Source: Callorhinus ursinus (Eukaryota > Chordata > Mammalia > Carnivora > Otariidae). Taken from it: 64,000 nt of DNA. The notes beneath the pieces were generated by a model that searched no databases, was not told the DNA's origin, and saw only the letters and a program-made list of their open reading frames with translations. Positions 36,846 through 48,900 of this stretch are shown in pieces (position 1 is the stretch's first letter; every line of letters starts with the position of its first letter). Position numbers and translations under genes: made by a program. Location: assembly GCF_003265705.1 (NCBI RefSeq), contig NW_020312785.1:23552587-23616586 (forward strand), given 5' to 3'.

Positions 36846-38554
36846 AAATGAATTGGAATAAAATAACATAGTTCTTATGGCATGGGGAATAAAATAAATG
36901 TAAGGTTGGATTCATTCAAAGAATAGTGGCAAAAAAATTCTTATAAAACTTATTTTGGAAAGGTTACAAATGGTCCTGTTTATTAAATTATCTTTATGCC
37001 GTAATTCTTTATAGAATAATTCTGGATGCCATCAGCCATTAGCAAGTATCAGAGTTACTTATTCAATAACAGAAAGCTTTTTCTTGTCCATAGGCTTCAT
37101 TTTCTCATGTACATTGTGAACGTATTTATCTAGATAATGACTCAGTTTTCTTTCCATCCTTTAATACCACAGGATGACATGTACAGTTGCAGAGGTTATG
37201 CACTGCACAAGTACACCCAGTGAAGAGGGCGAATGCATATGAAAGATAGCTTGAGTTCCAATTGCCAAACTGCTGAGGGATGTGACTGCCCAGAGAGTGT
37301 CTCTGAATAAATTTCAAAAAGATAAAGTCTGAGATTATAATCCTATAGTTAAGTGTATGAGGTACATTTATAAACACATTGCAATAAACTGACATTTATA
37401 GGTATATTTCTCATTGTTTTAATCTGTTAAAAAAACCTCTTCTAAGTCCTTTTCTTTGATTTCTATACTCACTCCCTTATAATTTGAAAACAGTGCAATG
37501 AAGGTCTTAACCACCTGTAAATGGACATCTTGATGAGGACCTAAGTTCTCATCAACTTCCTACCGTCCCCCTAAATGGCTTTTATCCCTTCACTCCCCTC
37601 AAAACACTGAATTGTGCATTGCTTATTTGATAACTGTTTCTGTCTGTGTCTTCTAATCCTCCTATTCCTCATACAGATCTGTCTTGCGCACTTGCCAGTT
37701 AGACAAATCTCCTTACAAATTCTGCCTATAATTCCACGCCTCCTTATAAATAAAGAAATCCTTTATCATTTATTAGTACCTTCCCTTCTACAATCTGGTT
37801 TGAGATTAAGCTGCTTCTGATGATTGCAACAATTTCTTCTCCCTAGTAACTTCCACATCTGTCCACCTTACTTTTCCATTGTAGCACAGTCATGCAACAC
37901 TGGATATTTATCCTCTGTGCACCTGCATTCATTTAGCTTTGCTTTGCAGATCATAATGAGTTTATAAATGCCCTTTTCAAATCACAGATATTTTCTTTAG
38001 CTTCCTTCCTAGCTCACCACAGTTCACAGCAGGCAGTACTCCAAAATGGGCTGTTGGTTTTCAAGTAAATCAAAATGAGGACCAATATTTTTTAAAGGTG
38101 CCAATGAAAACAAGCGAGTTCTCATTATAAAACTTTCAATTCAGCAAGGGTACATAAATTAAATGAATATGAACTACATTTATTTAAAAATCTCAAAATT
38201 AGTAGAGGGAAACAGATAAGAACACAAATCCTAGGGTCAGACTTCCAGATTTGAAATTGGTTCCATAAGTTCCTACTTACTGTTTTGCTCTGCTTTTTCC
38301 CTCTTACTTTAAGATAAGGATAACCATTTGTCCTTTTCCTGTTTTGAAAAGTAAGATTAATACCAGTTTCTGTCATATAAGTGTGATGTGCATGTGTCTT
38401 AGAAAAGGGACACTATTATTATGGTCATTTATATTATATTACTACATTTAATATGAGCAATATTATATTTATTTCTGATAGGAAGAATACATTTATGAAA
38501 CAGTGTTTTATAAAACAGGTTTCAGCAAATTTCCAGAATTATTTCTTGATACTA
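36846..38554. other. Intron, mostly unassigned
   Basis: AT-rich. A pyrimidine-rich part at about 37540-37870 may be decayed L2, and about 38215-38370 may be a weak MIR (cctagggtcagacttccaga). Neither is firm. No gene is supported. Confidence 0.4.
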
Positions 38555-38808
38555 TTCTTAACATTATCATTACTTGAGTGCCTAGTATGTTTCAGGATGA
38601 TGCTACATTTGTCATATTGTCATGTAATTTAATCCCCATGACATCCCTAAGATGCAGGTATTATCATTTTACCATTTTACAAATGTGAGACCATTTCTTA
38701 GAGAAATGAAGCAACTTACCCAAAGTCACACAGTCAATAAGGGAATAAGCCAGAATTTGAACTTGGGTTTGTGTAATTCCAGAGCTGGAGCTCCTATAAA
38801 CTAGTGGC
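38555..38808 (-). repeat. MIR
   Basis: In order: cttgagtgcctagtatgttt, catgtaatttaatccccatg, ttttaccattttacaaatgt, caacttacccaaagtcacac, gaatttgaacttgggtttg, 'agctcctataa'. This is a nearly full-length MIR complement. Confidence 0.85.
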
Positions 38809-38809
38809 T

Positions 38810-38997
38810 CTCAAACTCTGTAGCTTACATCAGAATCATCTAGAAGGCTGAATAAAATGCAGATTGCTGGGACCCATGCACAGGGTTTTTAATTCAGTTA
38901 CTTCTAGTGTAGGACCTGAGAATCTGATCCCAAAAAGCTCCCAGGTGATTCAGGTGCTGCTAGCCAAGGAACGAGACTTTGAGAATCACTGAGTCGA
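38810..38997 (+). repeat. MER5A (hAT-Charlie)
   Basis: Nearly complete: tggctctcaaactctgtagc, atcagaatcatctagaaggc, gattgctgggacccatgcac, ctcccaggtgattcaggtgc, and the inverted end actttgagaatcactgagt. Confidence 0.88.
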
Positions 38998-40836
38998 ATT
39001 ATTAAACATGCTAATTTGATTGTTTAATTAAGTAACCCTATAAAACCTAATTAGCAATTTTGTAGTCACTGACCAGTATTTCAAGTCTGTTGTAATAGGG
39101 CTATTCATAATGTTATAACCTTTATGTGATTTAGGACTTAAAAATTAACTCTGTTAATTAAAATTAAAGAGAGCAAATGTACTTCAATGACCACTTGGAA
39201 CAGAACATGGAAAATGTAATATTTAACATAGTCAAATCCAAGTACCGTTTATTTAGTTGAGGTAAGTCAGAATTTTTTTTTTTTAGTAATCCCGTACTGA
39301 TTTCTGGAAGCAAGATGTTACTGATTTATTAAAGGGAATGAGTTCATCCAAGATACATAATACTCAACTACTTTCACATTGATGGGGTGTATTTTTTTTT
39401 CTGTTGATTCATACTGTTCTAAGTAAAATCTGATCTATACAAGCTATCTCCTATGTGTGGTTTTCATCTACTAATATTCATGCATAATGATTTCAGAACA
39501 AATTAAAAAAATCGAATTCAAAAAGTCACTCTTCGGACCTGAAACATCCAGTGTCACCAAATAAAATAATTAGATCTCTGATATCCAAATTCAGCTCCCC
39601 ACTTTGAGTCCAATTATATTGCTTATTTTATAAGAGGATTTTACCACATCCATTTTTTCTGAAAGCAGTCCTATCACATTTACAATCTGAAATAATCCTA
39701 AATTATCTAATCGTTTACCATTTCTTGGTGGTGTATTTTGCTTTGTTAAAAAAAACAAAAACAAGCAACTGAAGTCATCAGTACATTTGGTTGTACCATT
39801 ATGAAATGTTAGGACTTCTTATTTGAATTGGCAAAACTGACAAGTAGAACTAAACCTTAAATAAACACTAAACATTTATAAAATATTAAAATTAATTGAG
39901 GACTTAGGGGGAAAAAGATATCTCTAAGGTACTCTATAATTTCATCATTCTATAAATATACTGCAGTGAGAATCAGACAAGATTTCACACTATAAAATCT
40001 TAATAAAACCACAACTAGTTATAAGACTCAGAATACATAAATGACTCTGCCACTTAGAGGAAAAGATTTATGAATGGACTCATTTCACTAATCTAAAATG
40101 AGCTGGGCCAAACACTAAGATGTGAAAGATCAGTATTTTCATCCAAAATAACAAACCTACTTAGTAAGTCTGAATAAAGTGCTGAAATTTATTCCTAATA
40201 TATGTTGACTGATCTTGGCAAATCTAGAGAAGTAGACCACACATAAATAAAATTCAACGAGTCATCACTGGTTTTGTGTCCCAGGGAACTAGAGTGAATA
40301 AGAACAAGATTATCACTTTTAATGATGGAAATAAAGAGAAAAATTAAAGCTAAGATATTGATAATAGCATTCTCATTTCAAAAGCATTTATTTGGATTTC
40401 ACTTCAACCACTGGCTCAAATTTGCTAATGAAATTAGGGCTCAAGTATGAACTAATCTTTTAATGAATAAGAATGAGAAAGCTTTCATAATCTCTCAGCA
40501 CCTTAAAAAAAAAAGTGGGTTTCCTCATGGTAATGATTTGTGACTGACATTTAGAACAGCATAGGTCATATTTCAAATACACATAAAATTAAACCACACC
40601 TTTAAATTATAAAGGATGGGTGTCATTGTATGGTATCAGAAATCCCATACCTTCTGTTTTTACTGCGTCTTTTGGAAAATTATAAATGGTCTGCCCTTTA
40701 TCTGCAATCTCTTCCACACCTTCACACCCTTTTATTTTAAACCTGAGAGAACACCGGGAGGCTCTCATTTACTGTTTTCCAGTACTAGGAAGGAATGCTA
40801 ACATGTCGTTTTCCAGCTCACAGAGACTTTTAATTC
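38998..40836. other. AT-rich intron, nothing recognised
   Basis: About 1.8 kb of AT-rich sequence with no assigned repeat. Poly-T runs occur at 39273 and 39393. Confidence 0.45.
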
Positions 40837-40852
40837 ATTGATCTTATACTCT

Positions 40853-41360
40853 TTTTTTTCTTTTGAAATCATCTTTTTTATTGTTATGTTAATCACCAGA
40901 CATTACAGCATTAGTTTTTGATGTAGTGTTCCATGATTCATTGTTTGTGCATAACACCCAGCGCTCCACGCAGAACGTGCCCTCTTTAATACCCATCACC
41001 AGGCTAACCCATCCCCCCACCCCCCTCCCCTCTAGAACCCTCAGTCTGTTTCTCAGAGTCCATCATCTCTCATGGTTCGTCTCCCCCTCCAATTTACTCC
41101 CCTTCATTCTTCCCCTCTTGCTATCTTTTTCTTCTTTTTTTTTCTTAACATATATTGCGTTACTTGTTTCAGAGGTACAGATCTGTGATTCAGCAGTCTT
41201 GCACAAATCGTAGCGCTCACCATAGCACATACCCTCCCCAATGTCTATCACCCAGCCACCCCATCCCTCCCACCCCCACCACTCCGTCAACCCTCAGTTT
41301 GTTTCCTGAGATTAAGAATTCCTCATATCAGTGAGGTCATATGATACTTGTCTTTCTCTG
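40853..41360 (-). mobile_element. 5'-truncated young L1, 3' UTR only
   Basis: On the minus strand it shows the carnivore L1 3' end: gagaaagacaagtatcatat, cctcactgatatgaggaatt, a G-rich stretch (gggtgggagggatggggtgg), tctgtacctctgaaacaagt, and the terminal actacatcaaaaactaatgc before a short A-tail. A perfect 16-bp duplication, attgatcttatactct, lies at 40837-40852 and 41361-41376. Length is 508 bp. It contains no ORF2 coding sequence, so it is dead on arrival. Confidence 0.95.
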
Positions 41361-41376
41361 ATTGATCTTATACTCT

Positions 41377-42870
41377 CAAGAGAAATACCCCGCCCCCACA
41401 TTTACAGCCCAAGCCATTTATACATAAAACCAGCTATCCCATGTCATCATCACTTTCAGCCACCACCTCTGCTGAATCAAGAATTTGGACAATTCAGCTC
41501 CATAAACCCTCTCCACACCTTCCCAAATTCTACCAACATCTTGTTCTGGCTCAACATCTATATAAATGACTCACGCCAAACCTTAGTTGTTGCTGTTTTT
41601 TTTAATTTTTATAATAACTTAATCTCTACCCCACTGCAGCCTTTTCCTCCATTGTCCACAAGCTATAACCTTGATACAAACTTGAGACTGTTTGAACTCA
41701 AAAAGATAAATTCTCAAATCTCTGAAAGCCTATTCCTCCAGTTTTCTCGCTGTTATTTGATACCCGTTGTCAGAGTCAGACACTAGAACGATATACAAAC
41801 ATCCAGGTTTTCGTTCCCACCCCAACCCCACTGTGCTTTTCCTATCGTTCCTTTTCCAGCTTTGCAGCTTCCCCCATGCAGCTGAGAAATCCTGATCCAT
41901 TGTTTTAAACACTGCCATCAGCAAGAATACTCACCTCCAAGTCGCCAACACTCTCAGTCAACTGCATTAAGGGTATTATCTCATCAAACAAGAAGTCCTA
42001 AGGTAAGGAAACTCTGGGACTAGTCCCTTCTCTGGTCAGCCATGTCCTTAAGGATCCAGGTTCTTCCATCTTTCCACTTCTATTATTTACCTTTTGCATT
42101 TGCTTCCCCATTATAGTTGAAAGATGGCTGTCGTGACTCTAGGTCTCATAAGTAGAAACAATATGAAGGGGTAGAACAGGGGAGGGAAATGCCATCTCAA
42201 CCTTTTGAAGAAGTCTCATCAGACTTCTCTTCCTATTTCATTGTCAAGGAATGGGTCATCTACCATTTTTGAGGCCAGTCACTGTTAAGGAAGTAAGATA
42301 ATAGGAATAAGGGTTTACCCGGTAGCTAGCGAGAGGACCGCCCTTCCTTAAATCTTACGGTGAAGGGACGGACACACTCGTTCAAAACCGACGCTCTGCC
42401 AGCAAGAATGAAGGGGAGAAAAGCTGCCAAATACACAACCAGCCGAGGTCTGCTTCTCTGTTTTCTTGCCAGTATCTATCCGCCTGTTGCCACTTTTTCT
42501 TCCTACATTCCTTCTTTATAGGCACACTACTGGATTGGGCACAAAATCAAGAGAACTATTATAATATGAATGGCTGTTTATGATCCTACCCTGTAGATTA
42601 ATATAAGAATACATGTCAATTTGCTAGATGTCTAATAAAAAGAACAGCATGGCATAGCAGAAAGAGTCCTTAGCTTCAAATAAAATAAAACAACAAAATC
42701 TCTGTAATCACACAATTCAAGCCCTAACTCTGATATTTTCACCTTGGGAAAGCCCCCGACTTTAAAAACTAGTATGCACAGGTGGATTTATCCTCAGTGT
42801 AATAAAGTTTAAGCTTTAAGGGCTTCCACTGACACAGGGCTCCTTAGACATCCCTGATTCTGCATTCTTC
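41377..42870. other. Intron with a CpG-dense patch
   Basis: The 151-codon plus-strand frame at 41331-41786 starts inside the L1 and shows no domain, so it is treated as chance. The patch at about 42310-42490 has far more CpG than its surroundings (see findings). The rest is unassigned. Confidence 0.45.
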
Positions 42871-42889
42871 TATTGTATTGTTATTATTT

Positions 42890-43082
42890 TTTAAGATTTT
42901 ATTTATTTATTTGACAGAGAGAGAGACACAGCAAGAGAGGGAAGACAAGCAGGGAGAGTGGGAGAGGGAGAAGCAGGCTTCCGCCGAAGCAGGGAGCCTG
43001 ATGCGGGGCTCGATCCCAGGACCCTGAGATCATGACCTGAGCCAAAGGCAGCCGCTTAACCGACTGAGCCACCCAGGTGCCC
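42890..43082 (-). mobile_element. Young Can-SINE
   Basis: Minus-sense head ggggcacctgggtggctcag, gagccccgcatcaggctccc, CT-rich zone and AATAAATAAATAAAATCTT tail. The target duplication is blurred by T-rich flanks (tgtattgttattat against tgtattattttt). Confidence 0.95.
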
Positions 43083-44214
43083 CTGTATTATTTTTTTAAA
43101 GACTCTGAAATTTTTATGGGCTTCAGACTTCTAAAAATCTGCATCTGCTTCTGCTGCTGTGTCAACCTCTTGCACCTGTCTGCTACTGAGTATGGCGCTG
43201 CCCTCTTTACCCATCCATTTCCTTAACCTCAACATTGCTTGAATAGAAGGAGCCCCACCTTGCTTGCAAACTGGCGACAAGGATCAGAAATATGTATATA
43301 AAAGTGTGACGTAGCAATGTTCTGTGTAATTATTATAATCCCCAGCATACAGTGTTCTCTCGTGGCGCTGTTTCCCAGCCAGAGGCGGCTGTTACCTGCG
43401 CTCCTGCCAGCTTGTCTCCAGGATACTCTAAGTGCTACACGGTAAATGAGCTGAGCCATCCGCGTGCGCCATCCAGAATCCGTGTTCAGCTGTAGGTGTT
43501 CTCCAAACTCTCTTGTGATGTTACATTGCTTCAGGCTGTGCGACAGGGACCCTCGGAGGGTTTCATCTGCCTACCATGTGCTCAACTCTCCTCCAGCCCC
43601 GGGGAGCTGACTTTCATGTAGAGTGGTTTCAACATCTCAGGACCACCTGAGTCCTGGGACCTCACTGTAGGAAACTATGCCCTCCCATCTGGTGCGGAGC
43701 GCAGGACGAAGAGATGCTGAGAGAATCTGTCTCGTCACTGAATGTGGTGATGGTCAGTGTCATTTCCATAAACAGCACGATAGCTTCGTAGACTTTCATT
43801 TTGGCCTGGGATGTGCTTCTTTGTTTTCATCATCCTGTCATTCTTTGCAAATGTTATGAGTTTTAAAATATGATTTATTACTTTATCCACTAATGTGCCA
43901 TTATTAGGTGGGGAGCTGCTGAAGTAGCAGAATTCGGTAACAAGCAATTTCACAAGTAATTATGCAGTCATGAGTTGAGTGCATCCGAGTATTGTAAAGG
44001 CTGAATGGACAATAACACACATAGAAAGCTATCAGGGGTACAGGGATGAGCAGCCTGTGTTTCAAAGAGAAATGAGTATTCCTGTCCTGGATATATCACT
44101 ATAGCATTGATGAGAACAATTGTGTCCTGAGGATTCTACCCAGGACAAATTCTATAGTGGCCTCATTTCCCTCTTCTCCACATTTTATGTCAATTAAAAC
44201 ACATTAAAATCAAT
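43083..44214. other. GC-richer unassigned intron segment
   Basis: It contains unusually many CpG and GCGC words between about 43330 and 43760 (ctcgtggcgctgtttcccag, gagccatccgcgtgcgcc). A stretch ending gagctgagccatccgcgtgc at 43447-43466 loosely recalls the complement of a Can-SINE head. No family or exon could be assigned. Confidence 0.4.
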
Positions 44215-44440
44215 AGTAACATCTACTACTTATTGAGCATTTACTGTATACCTCGCACTGCTAAATTCTTACTTAAATCTTATCACATTTAATCCTTATA
44301 ACAAAGTTATGAGGGAAATAATGATATCGATGTTTTATATATGAAGAAACAGGGGCTTATAGGTAAGTTAGCATACAAATTACAGTTAGTAAACTCATGG
44401 AGGTGGACTATATAACACGAGTCCATCAGATCCCAGAGAC
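44215..44440 (-). repeat. MIR
   Basis: ctacttattgagcatttact, cacatttaatccttataaca, aagttatgagggaaataatg and atatgaagaaacaggggctt are in MIR complement order. Confidence 0.75.
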
Positions 44441-44544
44441 CTCATTTTAATTCACTGCTTTTTAGGCATGTGTGCAAAATGGAATCTCCTCTGAAGTTGA
44501 GAGAAAGAAAAAAGAGAGAGCGAGAAAGAAAAGGAAGGAAGGGA

Positions 44545-44608
44545 GGAAGGAAGGAAGGAAGGAAGGAAGGAAGGAAGGAAGGAAGGAAGGAAGGAAGGAA
44601 GGAAGGAA
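44545..44608. repeat. (GGAA)16 microsatellite
   Basis: Sixteen uninterrupted GGAA units inside a longer purine-only tract starting near 44499. The KEGR and PSFL repeats seen in translated frames are artefacts of this array. Length is likely polymorphic. Confidence 0.97.
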
Positions 44609-45032
44609 CTCATGCCTATCAAATTCACTAAGTTGGGCTTGGAATCTGATTCTTACATTTAAAAATATATACATATCCTATAGAATATACACATATATTC
44701 TATAGGTAATTCTGATGCACACTTTAGTTGTAGCCTCTGATTATACTTATTCTCACAAAGAATAATCATCAAATGTCATCTAAAGTTTGACAGTGAGTAG
44801 GAGGAAAGAAACTTGTTGGCAGTGGAGTCTAAATGTAGGTATGTGATCCACCTTTGTTTTTCCATTGAAATATGGCAGATCGAAGTTTCTCCCTGCCCTG
44901 AGTGACAAGTAAGTCATCAACAGTAAATGGTTTAATTACTAAACCTTATTGTAGGATATTAGATAAAGTATGTCAACATGCCAATGCTAAAGACATATTA
45001 TACTTTAGACTATGAGGTAGAGGGGAAGTAAA
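44609..45032. other. AT-rich intron, nothing recognised
   Basis: It has an inverted tatag/ctata-rich stretch near 44665-44705 but no assigned element. Confidence 0.4.
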
Positions 45033-45044
45033 AACTGACAAACA

Positions 45045-45247
45045 GGGGTGCCTGGGTGGCTCAGTCATTAAGCGTCTGCCTTGAGCTCAGGTCATGATCC
45101 CAGGGTCCTGGGATCAAGCCCCGCATTGGGATCCCTGCTCCGCGGGAAGCCTGCTTCTCCCCTCCCTCTCCCCCTGCTTGTGCTCCCTCTCTTACTATGT
45201 CTCTCTCTCTCTCTCTCTGTCAAATAAATAAATAAAATCTTAAAAAA
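45045..45247 (+). mobile_element. Young Can-SINE
   Basis: Head ggggtgcctgggtggctcag, then gatcaagccccgcattggga, the CCGCGGGAAGCC variant, CT-rich zone and AAATAAATAAATAAAATCTT. Near-identical repeats aactgacaaaca and aactgaaaaaca at 45033-45044 and 45248-45259. Confidence 0.95.
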
Positions 45248-45509
45248 AACTGAAAAACAAAATTGGCTTTATAAAAAATTTTCAACGTCCTCAGTTTTAT
45301 ACATTTGAGTGTGTCAACTGATATTCAAATATAATTTGTTTCCCCATAAATACAGACAATTCTCTACAACAACAACAACAAAAGCAAATCACAGAAACAT
45401 TTTTTTTTATCAAGAAGGAAATATTCGGTTATTTTAAAAAATTTTAATTTAAATTATTACAGAATTATTTTTAATTAATTCCTCATGTTAAAGGAAAATC
45501 CTTTTTATT

Positions 45510-45702
45510 TTAAGATTTTTATTTATTTATTTGAAAGAGAGAGAGAACAAGTGTGCATGAGGAGAAACAGAGGGAGAGGGATAAGAAGACTCCATGCTGA
45601 GCATGGAGCCCAATGCAGCATTTGATCTTAGGACTCTGAGATCATGACCAGAACCAAAACCAAGAATCTGACGCTTTACCGTCTGAGCTGCCCAGGTGTC
45701 CC
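45510..45702 (-). mobile_element. Older Can-SINE
   Basis: Minus-sense head gggacacctgggcagctcag; variant body with tcatgatctcagagtcc and gggctccatgctcagcatgg. Imperfect duplication around aaggaaaatcctttttat and aaggagaatcctattaat. Confidence 0.88.
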
Positions 45703-45864
45703 AAGGAGAATCCTATTAATTATCATTGCAACTTCTTAAAAGTTAATACTTAACCAAATTGTCCATATGTAATCTAAAGACTGGCACCCAATTCTTAATC
45801 TTTAATAAATAAAAACATAGCAAGTAGAAATACAGTGCAAAGCACTACAGGGTCTTGGACAAGA

Positions 45865-46115
45865 GAATTGATTATAGAACCTGAGTGTTTAGACTGGACT
45901 CCTGGCTTTGGCCGGACCTGGCTGTGTCACCCTTGGCAGGTCACTTACTTCTCCATGCCCCAATTTCCCTATCAATAGAATGGAAATAATAACCATAATG
46001 CTTACTTACTTTGATTATTATGAGAACTATATAAATTAAAATGTAAAAAACAGAATAGTACTAATACATAATAAGCACTATGTTCAGATTTACCGTTATC
46101 ACTGTTATCTTATTT
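45865..46115 (+). repeat. MIR
   Basis: gcacccttggcaggtcactt-like text (cacccttggcaggtcactta), ctccatgccccaatttccct, atcaatagaatggaaataat and taatacataataagcactat make a nearly complete MIR. Confidence 0.78.
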
Positions 46116-46139
46116 TCAATCTTAACAATCCAATTTCTA

Positions 46140-46260
46140 ATGAAGGAGTGTGGAACCTTAGAGTTGGGGTGAGCCCCTTTAGAGGGGAAGGATAAGAAGG
46201 AAATGAAAGCCTAAGTCACCTGCAAAAGCCAGTTACAAGGCACGGTCAGAACTAGCACAT
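46140..46260. repeat. Possible L3/CR1-type relic
   Basis: ggaaccttagagttggggtg, agaggggaaggataagaagg and cctaagtcacctgcaaaagc recall the old 'atcttagagttggaaggg...' 3' ends. Confidence 0.35.
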
Positions 46261-46813
46261 AGCATGCTGACAAGGGAAAAACAGTAGTTTTATAGCAATG
46301 ACATTCTTTACCGGCGACTGTATTCTGGGAGTTTAAAATAGTAATAACTACAAATGACTCATTTTAAATATTTTTCAAAAAAGTATCTTATGAGTAGCCT
46401 TGGGTTATAATTTGATTTAACAGAAAGCAAACTATACTGAAAAAATACTTAACTGAAATCATGTCATGTGTTCAAACTACTCATTTATACTTTCTTTGCA
46501 GAAAAAAATGGCTTATAACATGATAATATTTCCTTCCAATACCTACCCTCGAGAACACTCTACTGAGCTAAACTTTGTTCTTCAACTACAAAGTTGACAA
46601 ATTACACAAGGAAAATAATGAAGCATGATAAAAGTCAGAGTATCAACTTATACTCCAGGTATCCTTTTAATTATCCCAATTAGTAAATAGGAAGCTATAT
46701 CTCAAAGGAAATAATAAAGTCTCTCTTAACATCATCTCAAGGACTAAAATTACTGCTCCCCTCTATAACAATTTGAAAATGTGTAACATCCTGGTTTAAG
46801 GACCATATTTTTT

Positions 46814-46951
46814 TCAAAGGGAAAGAAGTCTTTATTTTATTTTATTTTCATTTTTTTTCCCAAGTAAGCTCTACACCCACTGTAGGGCTTGAACTCAAGA
46901 TCCTGAGATGAAGAGTCCCATGCTCTACTGACTGAGCCAGCCAGGCACCCC
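46814..46951 (-). mobile_element. Old, short Can-SINE
   Basis: Core gggcttgaactcaagatcct and ctctactgactgagccagcc with an ATTTT-rich left tail. The 16-bp repeat aaggaccatatttttt lies at 46798-46813 and 46952-46967. Confidence 0.92.
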
Positions 46952-46967
46952 AAGGACCATATTTTTT

Positions 46968-47519
46968 GATAGAAAGCTTTTGAAAACTTCACAGCCTTCA
47001 TAAACAGCTTTGCATATATAAATAACATGATAACTGGGAACCAGACACCATCTTTATTGAGATCTAGAAGAACAAGATATTATGTAAAGATATAAGAGAA
47101 AATGCTAAGCTCACTTCCTTCAAGTATAACATGTTTGGTGGAAGACACAAATGTAAACATGAAGATGATTTACAATTATCTATAAAACATATAAAAGGGA
47201 TTTAGAACGCGATATGATAATCCTGAACCAAAAAGGAGGAAAACCCGATCTATAGTTGCTGACTTTAAAAGCACTATATAGAATATTTTCTGGAGCCTAT
47301 GATTTTGCAAATGCGAGAGGAATTTCAATTCAGGCTCATATGGAAGTTACACTTCATCACCAAAAGGAACAGTGGGACAAGCAGGAAGGCATAATCCGAA
47401 GAGCGGGGGAAGAGATATTTGAGCACTGAATAAACCTTTGGCCCTTCACAAATGAAAGAAAAGGCCATTCTTGAGAAGCAACTTCTCTAAAAGCATCCAT
47501 GGAACCAAATTAAATCTGA
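46968..47519. other. Intron, nothing recognised
   Basis: No repeat or gene signal could be assigned. Confidence 0.4.
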
Positions 47520-47770
47520 CCTTCAAATCCCTGAGATAGACTTCGACACAAGTGGTCTAAGTGTGAATCCCCCCCACACTACGTATTGGCCATGTGGTCT
47601 TGGGCAAGTGACACCATCTCCCTCTATCTTTTCATCACTACAAAGTGTTCATGAAAATAATAGTAGCAAAATGTGGCAGTCATGAGGGGTAAATGAAATA
47701 ATTTAGGTGAAGTGATTGAGATAAGGCTTGCCGCCTGGCAGATACTTGTACGTTGGCCATTCATTATTAT
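47520..47770 (+). repeat. MIR
   Basis: ccatgtggtcttgggcaagt, gacaccatctccctctatct, catgaggggtaaatgaaata and tgccgcctggcagatacttg are MIR landmarks in order. Confidence 0.78.
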
Positions 47771-48049
47771 TTCTCTAATTATTAGAGTAGAGCACATCAA
47801 AATAATAAAAAACACCTTTCCACAGAGGAAGAGAAGAGACATTCCCCTTAGTCACATCTGGAGAAAAGACAGGACTAACAAGTGACTGAAATTCAATCCC
47901 AGACCCCATCTAGTTACTAGCGTACGCACACTGCATGTGTTGTGCACGCACACACTTGTACTCCTTGCTGAGGTTTACAGTGTGACAAAATATAACCAAA
48001 TACAGAACACAAATATCCCAAGCCCACTGACCTCAAGGCCTGTTAGTCA

Positions 48050-48900
48050 CTCTCATTTCAGTATTCGACAGGCATCTCAAACCTACTGTATCCAAAACTA
48101 AACTTCTAATCTCTTCCACCCTCCTCTTCTAATTGTCCCTAATTTCCACTAACTCTCTTGCACCAAATCCTGCTCCTCCGCCAATCTACCTGTAAATCCC
48201 TTCAATCTGCCATCAAGTCTTCTTACTTTTCTTTCTCATCCAACCTCCGATTCTGTCCACTTTGCCGAAATTCCACAGCCACTCTTACTTCCATCCTCTG
48301 TCCTTTCTCCTGCCCGGTTTACAGCAGCTGAGCCCTGTGTCTCCCAACTTCCAAACTTATTGAATTCATCTTTTCTCTGCTACAAGAGTGTGCCTTTTAA
48401 ATGCAGAGTTGAAACATGTCACTACCTTGGTTAAAATCCAAGTAACTTTTCATTTCTTTTAGAAGAAAGTCCAAGTTTATAATTCATAAAGTGACCCTTT
48501 TTATTGCAACTTAATCTCTCTTCTTTCCACCCCTTGTACTCTAATCCCTCCAACCCACTGAACTATTTTTCATCTCATGTGGTTCTTTTTCTTAAGCTAG
48601 CTCCTACCACATATCTCTGTCCACAGCTTTGAGAGCTCTTCCTCTTGGATCTTGCCCTCATTCTCTAAAAGTCTGGGATAGGTACCCCTTCTGTGCTTTG
48701 TCCTATGGGTTCAGCTTATATCTCCCTTCCTAAGTTTATATCCCCAAACTGAATCCGCATGTTTAAATGAGTCTCCCATGAGACCAAAAGCTTTCAGAAG
48801 TTAGGGGATGTTGTCACTGTTCATAGGTATTTCTTAACACCTGGTCCAGTGCCAATCACACAGCAATGGAAAAATGAGTAACAATGGGATTGAACATTAT
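48050..48900 (+). repeat. L2 LINE, long 3' part
   Basis: Successive L2 phrases: cgacaggcatctcaaaccta, actgtatccaaaactaaact, aaacatgtcactaccttggt, taaaatccaagtaacttttc, agaaagtccaagtttataat, tgaactatttttcatctcat, ctggtccagtgccaatcaca. All frames are broken. Confidence 0.85.

Noticed and set aside
41331..41786. 151-codon open frame, the longest in the window
   Set aside because: It begins inside the 3' UTR of an L1 insertion, crosses the L1 border into unrelated intron, and shows no domain, signal peptide or codon bias.
44462..44705. Repetitive KEGR / PSFL proteins on both strands
   Set aside because: Translation artefacts of the (GGAA)n microsatellite.
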